13,201 bases of DNA from positions 1 to 13,201 of the forward strand of contig DLLX01000089.1 of NCBI GenBank assembly GCA_002479145.1. Direction: 5' to 3'. Every line of letters starts with the position of its first letter. Position 1 is the first letter of the stretch. This stretch comes from Prevotella sp. UBA7551 (GTDB taxonomy: Bacteria; Bacteroidota; Bacteroidia; Bacteroidales; Bacteroidaceae). The notes under the pieces are model-generated. The model did no database searches, was not told the DNA's origin, and saw only the letters and a program-made list of their open reading frames with translations. This document shows, one piece after another, positions 7,713 through 13,201 of the stretch. The position numbers and the translations under genes were made by a program.

Positions 7713-8390
7713 TTAGTCGCAAATGGGCGCAATGCCGCAAGCGAAGGCCAGCACAACAAACGCGAAGCAGAGCACGAGCAACGTGGTATAGACGTTGCCG
7801 ATGCACTTCCAGCGCTCAAACCACACCTTTCCACTCCAACCCAGGGTCTGGAGAGCGCTCCAGAAGCCGTGGCTCAGGTGGAACCAAAGAGCGGCAAGCC
7901 ACACGAGATAGAGCACCACGAAGACGGGATTGGAGAACGTGTCCTGAATGTAAGCCACGCCATCGGCTGGGTCATGGGGCACACTGATGCCCGTCAGCTC
8001 GGCAAACATCATGTTGTACCAGAAGTTGAAAAGGTGCAACAGCAGGCCGAGCACGATGATAATGCCAAGCACGAGCATGTTTTGGCTCGCCCACTCCACC
8101 TTCTTGGGGCGGTCGGAGACTGCATAGCGATTGTCGCCACGGGCACTACGGTTGTGCATCGTGAGGATAAAAGCATAGACAAAGTGCAGCACGACAAGGG
8201 CGGTGAGGGCCAACGTGGCAACGACGGCGTACCAGTTGGCACCCAGAAGCTCACAGATGGTGTTGTAAGCCTCGCCAGAAAAGAACGCAGCCACGTTCAT
8301 GCACGCGTGGAACGTGAGGAATAGAATAAGCGCAATGCCCGTTACAGACATTACCACCTTTCTACCGATGGATGAATTAATTAACCACAT
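7713..8390 (-). CDS. sdhC: Succinate dehydrogenase / fumarate reductase cytochrome b subunit (di-haem type B anchor)
   Basis: The 225-residue membrane protein anchors SdhAB and exchanges electrons with menaquinone. Five hydrophobic helices are visible at about 10-34, 52-78, 102-129, 154-178 and 197-222. That count, with a single anchor gene and no sdhD, fits the type B, di-haem class (as in Wolinella FrdC and Bacillus SdhC). Candidate haem ligands inside helices are H28, H69, H119 and H171 or H174. The start MWLINSSIGRKVVMSVTG fits the Bacteroidota cytochrome b558 family. It is the first gene of sdhCAB. A good promoter at 8518-8549 predicts a leader of roughly 120 bases that contains a small hairpin and a 17-codon reading frame. 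The gene is divergent from mnmG. Confidence 0.96.
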   Translation of the reverse strand: MWLINSSIGRKVVMSVTGIALILFLTFHACMNVAAFFSGEAYNTICELLGANWYAVVATLALTALVVLHFVYAFILTMHNRSARGDNRYAVSDRPKKVEWASQNMLVLGIIIVLGLLLHLFNFWYNMMFAELTGISVPHDPADGVAYIQDTFSNPVFVVLYLVWLAALWFHLSHGFWSALQTLGWSGKVWFERWKCIGNVYTTLLVLCFAFVVLAFACGIAPICD

Positions 8391-8433
8391 AAACGATTGA
8401 TTTTGAATTATTTGAATGTTGATTTTATTCTTT

Positions 8434-8487
8434 TTAGCCTGCCGATTGAGCGCAATCGCACGCTCCCCACACCCTCCACATCCCCAT
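8434..8487 (-). other. Possible short leader reading frame upstream of sdhC
   Basis: Within the predicted sdhC leader, ATG at 8487 opens a 17-codon frame (MGMWRVWGACDCAQSAG) ending TAA at 8434-8436. A 6-bp hairpin CGATTG/CAATCG (8443-8458) overlaps its end. Short frames arise by chance, and no Shine-Dalgarno sequence is evident, so this is only a candidate. Confidence 0.15.
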
Positions 8488-8517
8488 TGTTGGGTATGGC
8501 CGACGCAGAATTTCGGT

Positions 8518-8549
8518 GCAAAAATACTATTTTTTAATGATTAAGCAAA
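8518..8549 (-). promoter_or_regulatory. Promoter of the sdhCAB operon
   Basis: On the minus strand the -7 box TATTTTTGC (8518-8526) matches TAnnTTTGC exactly, and a -33 TTTG (8546-8549) lies 19 bases upstream, the usual Bacteroidota spacing. Transcription should start near 8510, giving a leader of about 120 bases. Confidence 0.7.
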
Positions 8550-8580
8550 GTGAAAAAGGCAAAATTTCAAAGATTATGAG

Positions 8581-8589
8581 TACTTTTGC
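8581..8589 (+). promoter_or_regulatory. -7 box of the mnmG promoter
   Basis: TACTTTTGC is an exact TAnnTTTGC match, 23 bases before the mnmG ATG. The expected -33 TTTG is not well conserved at the right distance. It lies 31 bases from the -33 box of the divergent sdhC promoter, so the two polymerases would bind adjacent or overlapping DNA. Confidence 0.55.
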
Positions 8590-8612
8590 GGTAAAAATTG
8601 GAAACATAAAAA

Positions 8613-10484
8613 ATGTTTTTTGAATACGACGTACTCGTCATTGGAGGCGGTCACGCGGGCTGTGAGGCGGCTTCTGCGGCCGCCAAAATGGGCGCAAAGA
8701 CGTGCCTTATGACGATGGACATGAACAAAATTGCCCAGATGAGCTGCAATCCTGCGGTAGGCGGCATTGCCAAAGGGCAGATAGTGCGCGAGATTGACGC
8801 CCTGGGCGGCGAGATGGGACACGTTACCGATGCCACAGCCATACAGTTTCGACTGCTCAACCGCTCCAAAGGACCCGCCATGTGGAGCCCTCGCGCACAG
8901 TGCGACCGGGAAAAATTCATCTGGAAATGGCGCACCACACTCGACCATACCCCCAACCTCGACATCTTTCAAGACCAAGCGCAGGAGCTGTTAGTAAAGG
9001 ATGGCAAAGTATTGGGTATCAAAACATTATGGGGTATAGAAGTGATGGCCAAGGCGATCGTGGTCACTGCGGGCACCTTTCTCAACGGATTGATGCACAT
9101 CGGGCGCAAGATGGTCGAGGGAGGGCGCATTGCCGAGCCGGCAGTCCACCACTTTTCAGAGAGCATTGCGCAAAATGGCATCCGCGTGAACCGCATGAAG
9201 ACGGGCACACCCGTGCGCATCGACAGGCGGTCGGTACACTTCGAGGACATGGAGGAGCAGCCCGGAGAGGCCGACTACCACCAGTTCTCCTACTTTGGGA
9301 AGCCCCGCACCCTGCCACAACTGCCGTGCTGGACGTGCGCAACCAACGCCGAGGTGCACGAAATCCTGCGGCGCGGGCTGCCCGACTCGCCCCTCTACAA
9401 TGGACAGATCCACAGCATCGGACCGCGCTACTGCCCGTCCATTGAGACGAAGCTCGTCACCTTCCCCGGCCGCGACTCCCATCCGCTCTTCCTTGAGCCT
9501 GAAGGAACCGACACCAACGAGATGTACCTGAACGGCTTCTCCTCCTCCATGCCATGGGACATCCAGCTTGAAGCACTTCACCATGTGCCCGCATTGCGCG
9601 ACGCTAAAATCTACCGACCCGGCTATGCCATCGAGTACGACTTCTTTGATCCCACCCAACTGAAGCATTCCTTGGAGTCGAAGCTGGTCGAAGGACTCTT
9701 CCTCGCCGGACAAGTCAACGGCACCACCGGCTACGAGGAGGCTGCCGGACAGGGCATAGTCGCCGGCATCAACGCGGCCATCCACTGCAGCGGCGGCACT
9801 CCCTTCGTGATGAAACGCGACGAAAGCTACATCGGCGTGCTCATAGACGACCTCACCACCAAGGGCGTTGACGAGCCTTACCGCATGTTTACCTCCCGTG
9901 CCGAGTACCGCATCCTGCTCCGTCAGGACGACGCCGACGCTCGACTGACGGAGATGAGCTACCGTCTTGGCCTGGCAAAGCGCGACCGATACGACTGGTG
10001 GTTGGAGAAGAAGACCCACATCGAGCGCATCATCGACTTCTGCGAGCGCACCCTCGTGCACCCTGAGGAAGTGAACGGGCTGCTCGATAGCGTCGCCACT
10101 TCCCCACTCCGCGGCTCCACAAGACTATCAGAACTGGTGGCACGGCCACAGCTCAACTTCCATAACCTGAGCCAAGTGCTGCCCGCCCTGAGCGAGGCCA
10201 TAGCCATGTCGCCCAACCGGACCCAAGAGATCGCAGAGGCGGCGGAGACCAGAATGAAGTACAAAGGATACATTGAGCGCGAGCGTATCTTCGCCGACAA
10301 GATGCGAAGGCTGGAGGATATACGCATTGCGGGGCGCTTTCACTATGCCGAGATGCACGACCTCAGCACGGAGTGCCGTCAGAAGCTGGAGCGCATACAG
10401 CCCGAGACGCTGGCGGAGGCCAGCCGCATTCCCGGGGTAAGTCCGAGCGACATCAACGTCCTACTGGTGCTCATGGGACGGTAG
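8613..10484 (+). CDS. mnmG: tRNA uridine-5-carboxymethylaminomethyl modification enzyme MnmG (GidA)
   Basis: MnmG is a cytoplasmic FAD protein that, with MnmE, places a carboxymethylaminomethyl or related group on C5 of wobble uridine 34 in certain tRNAs, using methylene-tetrahydrofolate. The 623-residue protein has the usual length. The FAD motif VIGGGHAGCEAA is at 9-20. Both family signatures are visible: GPRYCPSIETK at 270-280 and AGQVNGTTGYEEAAGQG at 365-381. The two functional cysteines of the family are present as C45 (MSCNPAVGG) and C274. The C-terminal helical domain that contacts MnmE and tRNA runs from about 400 to the end. The start is fixed by the N-terminal FAD fold following directly and by the promoter box. 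A parS-like site follows seven bases after the stop codon. No terminator separates it from apt. Confidence 0.98.
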   Translation: MFFEYDVLVIGGGHAGCEAASAAAKMGAKTCLMTMDMNKIAQMSCNPAVGGIAKGQIVREIDALGGEMGHVTDATAIQFRLLNRSKGPAMWSPRAQCDREKFIWKWRTTLDHTPNLDIFQDQAQELLVKDGKVLGIKTLWGIEVMAKAIVVTAGTFLNGLMHIGRKMVEGGRIAEPAVHHFSESIAQNGIRVNRMKTGTPVRIDRRSVHFEDMEEQPGEADYHQFSYFGKPRTLPQLPCWTCATNAEVHEILRRGLPDSPLYNGQIHSIGPRYCPSIETKLVTFPGRDSHPLFLEPEGTDTNEMYLNGFSSSMPWDIQLEALHHVPALRDAKIYRPGYAIEYDFFDPTQLKHSLESKLVEGLFLAGQVNGTTGYEEAAGQGIVAGINAAIHCSGGTPFVMKRDESYIGVLIDDLTTKGVDEPYRMFTSRAEYRILLRQDDADARLTEMSYRLGLAKRDRYDWWLEKKTHIERIIDFCERTLVHPEEVNGLLDSVATSPLRGSTRLSELVARPQLNFHNLSQVLPALSEAIAMSPNRTQEIAEAAETRMKYKGYIERERIFADKMRRLEDIRIAGRFHYAEMHDLSTECRQKLERIQPETLAEASRIPGVSPSDINVLLVLMGR

Positions 10485-10491
10485 ACGGCAC

Positions 10492-10507
10492 TGTTTCACA
10501 TGAAACA
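10492..10507. other. parS-like site 1 (ParB binding), one mismatch
   Basis: TGTTTCACATGAAACA differs at one central position from the ParB recognition sequence TGTTTCACGTGAAACA. The outer arms TGTTTCA/TGAAACA are intact. It lies in the mnmG-apt gap, seven bases after the mnmG stop codon. Confidence 0.75.
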
Positions 10508-10541
10508 AATTCAACAACACAATACAAGCAAGCATTAGAAA

Positions 10542-11075
10542 ATGAACAAACAAATTCTTTTGGACAACCTGCGGTGCGTTCCCGACTGGCCCATCAAGGG
10601 CGTAAACTTCCGCGATGTCACCACCCTCTTCAAAAATAAGGAGGCATTAAAAGAAATCGCCGACGAGATGTACGACCTCTACAAAGACAAAGGCATCACC
10701 AAGATTGTCGGTATTGAGAGCCGCGGATTCGTCATGTCGTCGGCACTTGCCGTTCGGCTGAATGCGGGAGTGGTGCTCTGCCGCAAACCGGGAAAACTGC
10801 CTTGTGCCACCATTCAGGAGAGCTACGCCAAGGAGTATGGCATCGACACCATCGAAATCCATGCCGATTCCATCAACGACAGGGACGTGGTGCTCCTCCA
10901 TGACGACCTTTTGGCTACGGGGGGAACAATGGCGGCAGCCTGCAAGCTGGTCAAAAAGTTTCACCCAAAGAAGATTTACTGCAACTTCATCATCGACCTC
11001 AAGAGCGAGTTTCCGAATGCCGAAAAGTTGTTTGAGGAGCAGGGCATCGAAGTGACCTCACTGTTGTCGTTCTAA
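10542..11075 (+). CDS. apt: Adenine phosphoribosyltransferase
   Basis: Apt makes AMP from adenine and PRPP in purine salvage, in the cytoplasm. The 177-residue protein has the family's usual length. The PRPP-binding loop is VVLLHDDLLATGGTMAAA at about 116-133; a His precedes the DD pair where many homologues have Val-Asp-Asp. The N-terminal hood with PDWPIKGVNFRDVTTLF (14-30) and the GIESRGFVMSSALA segment (57-70) are typical. The start ATG at 10542 is the first in frame after the mnmG stop codon. No TAnnTTTG box lies in the 57-base gap, so it is probably read from the mnmG promoter. parS-like sites flank the gene on both sides. Its last codons form one arm of a hairpin that spans the stop codon. 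Confidence 0.97.
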   Translation: MNKQILLDNLRCVPDWPIKGVNFRDVTTLFKNKEALKEIADEMYDLYKDKGITKIVGIESRGFVMSSALAVRLNAGVVLCRKPGKLPCATIQESYAKEYGIDTIEIHADSINDRDVVLLHDDLLATGGTMAAACKLVKKFHPKKIYCNFIIDLKSEFPNAEKLFEEQGIEVTSLLSF

Positions 11076-11094
11076 ACGACAACAGGCATTCTTT
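11061..11094 (+). terminator. Hairpin spanning the apt stop codon, possible weak terminator
   Basis: CTGTTGTCGTT (11061-11071) and AACGACAACAG (11075-11085) form a perfect 11-bp stem with a 3-base loop. The left arm encodes the last residues of Apt (LLSF) and the stop codon TAA sits at 11073-11075. A T-rich but interrupted stretch (GCATTCTTTC) follows. It may terminate transcription weakly or protect the mRNA end. Confidence 0.5.
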
Positions 11095-11142
11095 CAAGGC
11101 GCGGCCGTTTAGGGGAGGCAACCTCTCAGAAGCCGCGCCTTG
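11095..11142 (+). terminator. Second hairpin between apt and uvrC
   Basis: CAAGGCGCGGC (11095-11105) and GCCGCGCCTTG (11132-11142) form a perfect 11-bp GC-rich stem. An inner stem GGGAGG/CCTCTC (11113-11127) lies in its loop. No T-tract follows on either strand, so it is not a textbook intrinsic terminator. Together with the preceding hairpin it could end most apt transcripts or act as a processing site. Confidence 0.45.
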
Positions 11143-11168
11143 ACTATACCATCAACAACCAACGTTAA

Positions 11169-11184
11169 TGTTCCACGTGAAACA
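11169..11184. other. parS site 2 (ParB binding), exact consensus match
   Basis: TGTTCCACGTGAAACA matches the published Bacillus ParB consensus TGTTNCACGTGAAACA at every fixed position. It lies in the apt-uvrC gap, 677 bp from parS-like site 1 and 39 bases before the uvrC start codon. Confidence 0.88.
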
Positions 11185-11223
11185 AAATTAGCGTAACTAC
11201 TTAACTATAAGCGTTTACGGAGA

Positions 11224-13098
11224 ATGACTAAAGCAGAGAATGAAGCACGCTTGCAGCGGCTCAAGGCTATTGTTTCGGCCCTGCCGGAGAAGCCTGGAAC
11301 GTATCAATACTATGACAAGGACGGCACCATCATCTACGTCGGAAAAGCAAAAAACCTGAAGCGAAGGGTTTCTTCCTATTTTCACAAAGAGGTAGACCGA
11401 TACAAAACCAAGGTGCTTGTGTCAAAGATTGAGGACATTTCCTACTCCGTGGTCAACACGGAGGAAGATGCCTTGTTGATAGAAAACCAGCTCATCAAGC
11501 AGTATAAGCCGCGTTACAATGTGCTGCTGAAAGACGGTAAGACCTATCCGAGCATCTGTGTAACGAAAGAACCTTATCCGAGGATATTCAAGACGCGAAC
11601 CATCAACAAGAAATACGGCACTTTTTATGGCCCCTACAGCCATATTGGATCTATGTATGCCATTCTCGATATCATCCACAAAATCTATAAACCACGCACC
11701 TGCAGGCTGCCTTTGACCGAAGAATCCGTGGAAAAAGGGAAATTTAGACCTTGCCTGGAGTACCATATCAAGAAGTGTAAAGCCCCCTGTATCAACAAGC
11801 AAAGCTACCAAGACTATCAGGAAGCGATACGCGAGGCACGCGAAATTCTCAAAGGGAACACGCGAGACTTACAGAGAAAGTTGCACGAAGAGATGGAGAA
11901 AAAGGCCGAAAACATGGAGTTTGAGGAGGCAGAGGTGCTGAAACAGCGCTGGTTGGCGCTCGACAATTTCGCTGCAAAAAGCGAAATTGTGAGCCACACC
12001 ATCACCGATGTGGACGTGTTCACCCTTATCGATGATGACGAAAAGAAGACGGCGTTCGTCAATTATATCCATGTGAAGAACGGTGCTATCAACCAAAGTT
12101 TCACTTATGAGTATAAGAGAAAATTAGATGAAACTGATAAAGAACTGCTCAACGACGCGATCCTGGAGATAAGAGACCGCTTTCAGAGCACGGCCAAGGA
12201 GATAATCGTACCCTATGCGCTGGACTTCAAGATAAAAAACGCCGATTTCTTCGTGCCGCAGCGTGGGGATAAACACCATTTGTTGGAACTTTCGGAGATG
12301 AACGCAAAACAATATAAGTTTGACCGACTCAAGCAAACCGAGAAGTTAAACCCAGAACAGCGACAGACCAGGCTCATGAAGGAACTGCAACGGCTGCTGC
12401 ACCTCGACAATATGCCCTACACCATCGAGTGTTTCGACAACTCCAACATCTCTGGCACCGATGCCGTGGCTGGTTGTGTGGTTTACAAAGCCATGAAACC
12501 ATCGCGCAAGGACTATCGCAAGTACAACATCAAGACCGTGGAAGGCCCCGATGACTATGCGTCGATGCAGGAAGTGGTGCGCAGACGGTACGGAAGGATG
12601 AAGGAAGAGGGCACTCCCCTGCCCGATCTCATCATCACTGACGGTGGAAAGGGGCAAATGGACGTGGTTCATGAGGTCATAGTCGATGAATTGCACCTCG
12701 ACATCCCTATCGCCGGACTCGCCAAGGACGATCGTCACCGCACCAACGAACTCCTCTATGGATTTCCTCCACAAACGGTCGCCCTCCCCCCAGAAAGCGA
12801 ACTTTTCAAGGTATTGACGCAGATACAGGACGAGGTGCATAGATACGCCATCACCTTCCACAGAGACAAGCGAAGCAAACACGCCCTCCACTCGGAATTG
12901 GATGACATCAAGGGCATCGGTCCTAAGGCAAAAGAAGCCCTCTTGAGCAAGTTCAAGAGCGTCAAGAAGATGAAAGAAGCAAGTCTTGAAGAGCTCGTAG
13001 AGGTGCTAGGACCGCACAAGGCAGAGATTTTAAAGACCTATTTTGAGCAAAAAGAAGGAAATACCGCATTATCAGCAGAAAATAATCCTTCAGAATGA
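11224..13098 (+). CDS. uvrC: UvrABC excinuclease subunit C
   Basis: UvrC makes both incisions in nucleotide excision repair after UvrA and UvrB load on damage. The 624-residue protein is full length. The GIY-YIG nuclease (3' cut) shows GTY at 25-27, YVG at 38-40, arginines at 47-48 and E87 in LLIENQ. Four cysteines C160, C177, C185 and C189 match the spacing reported to bind a 4Fe-4S cluster in E. coli UvrC. The UVR motif that binds UvrB is at about 218-245 (KLHEEMEKKAENMEFEEAEV). The RNase H-like nuclease (5' cut) has its Asp-Asp-His triad as D405 (CFDNS), D473 (ITDGGKGQ) and H546 (ITFHRD). Helix-hairpin-helix DNA-binding repeats occupy about 560-597. GGAG a few bases before the ATG supports this start. 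No exact promoter box was found, so transcription may come from mnmG-apt or from a weak local promoter. Confidence 0.98.
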   Translation: MTKAENEARLQRLKAIVSALPEKPGTYQYYDKDGTIIYVGKAKNLKRRVSSYFHKEVDRYKTKVLVSKIEDISYSVVNTEEDALLIENQLIKQYKPRYNVLLKDGKTYPSICVTKEPYPRIFKTRTINKKYGTFYGPYSHIGSMYAILDIIHKIYKPRTCRLPLTEESVEKGKFRPCLEYHIKKCKAPCINKQSYQDYQEAIREAREILKGNTRDLQRKLHEEMEKKAENMEFEEAEVLKQRWLALDNFAAKSEIVSHTITDVDVFTLIDDDEKKTAFVNYIHVKNGAINQSFTYEYKRKLDETDKELLNDAILEIRDRFQSTAKEIIVPYALDFKIKNADFFVPQRGDKHHLLELSEMNAKQYKFDRLKQTEKLNPEQRQTRLMKELQRLLHLDNMPYTIECFDNSNISGTDAVAGCVVYKAMKPSRKDYRKYNIKTVEGPDDYASMQEVVRRRYGRMKEEGTPLPDLIITDGGKGQMDVVHEVIVDELHLDIPIAGLAKDDRHRTNELLYGFPPQTVALPPESELFKVLTQIQDEVHRYAITFHRDKRSKHALHSELDDIKGIGPKAKEALLSKFKSVKKMKEASLEELVEVLGPHKAEILKTYFEQKEGNTALSAENNPSE

Positions 13099-13120
13099 TG
13101 GGAATACGAAATAAAAATCG

Positions 13121-13129
13121 TATATTTGC
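13121..13129 (+). promoter_or_regulatory. -7-like box downstream of uvrC
   Basis: TATATTTGC is an exact TAnnTTTGC match 22 bases after the uvrC stop codon, pointing rightward out of the window. No TTTG lies at the -33 spacing. It may drive the next gene or the repeat transcript; the gene itself is outside the window. Confidence 0.35.
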
Positions 13130-13151
13130 AACGAATTACTATATAGGAAGC

Positions 13152-13201
13152 GGGCTGAAAGCCCAAAAGCACCTAGCCTAGGGCAACGCCCTAGGTAGTT
13201 T
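13152..13201. repeat. REP-like interspersed palindromic repeat, cut by the window edge
   Basis: Two hairpins follow each other: GGGCT-GAA-AGCCC (13152-13164), then CCTAGGGC-AAC-GCCCTAGG (13177-13195). An alternative pairing of ACCTAG (13171-13176) with CTAGGT (13191-13196) is also possible. The wording GGGCTGAAAGCCC followed by GGGCAACGCCC is, from memory, a common interspersed intergenic repeat in Bacteroidota and other phyla. No transposase is visible here. Confidence 0.6.

Noticed and set aside
9156..10061. Minus-strand open frame (301 codons) opposite mnmG
   Set aside because: Antisense to MnmG, which has both family signatures; no promoter or family resemblance.

Overview
The window reads as an ordinary chromosomal segment of a Bacteroidota bacterium, most likely Prevotella or a close relative. 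Three things point there: several genes have upstream TAnnTTTGC boxes (the Bacteroidota -7 element) with little or no Shine-Dalgarno sequence; the proteins resemble Bacteroidota versions (cytochrome b558-type SdhC with operon order C-A-B, ParE with the DYGRGIP motif, MnmG, Apt, UvrC); and one secreted protein carries a C-terminal tail of the kind common in Prevotella. The species call is inference from remembered family resemblance.

The left half (1-8390) is transcribed leftward. It holds the 5' two thirds of parE (cut by the window edge), then an upstream GNAT-fold acyltransferase of the YghO / bacterial ceramide synthase-like family with a good promoter. Next comes a 619-bp gap with AT-rich palindromes and a terminator, then a secreted protein of unknown function and a second gap of 552 bp. 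The sdhC-sdhA-sdhB operon follows, ending in a strong intrinsic terminator. It encodes a cytochrome b-type succinate:quinone oxidoreductase that in an anaerobe probably runs as a fumarate reductase.

The right half (8613-13201) is transcribed rightward from a short divergent promoter region shared with sdhC: mnmG (tRNA wobble uridine modification), apt (adenine salvage) and uvrC (nucleotide excision repair). A -7-like box and an interspersed REP-like palindromic repeat close the window.

The most notable non-coding signal is a pair of 16-bp parS-like sites, recognised by the chromosome-partition protein ParB. One lies just after mnmG and one between apt and uvrC, 677 bp apart. The second matches the published consensus TGTTNCACGTGAAACA exactly and the first differs at one base. 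This suggests the locus is part of the origin-proximal centromere region. I found no mobile element with a transposase, no CRISPR array, no tRNA or rRNA gene, and no convincing new multi-gene system.
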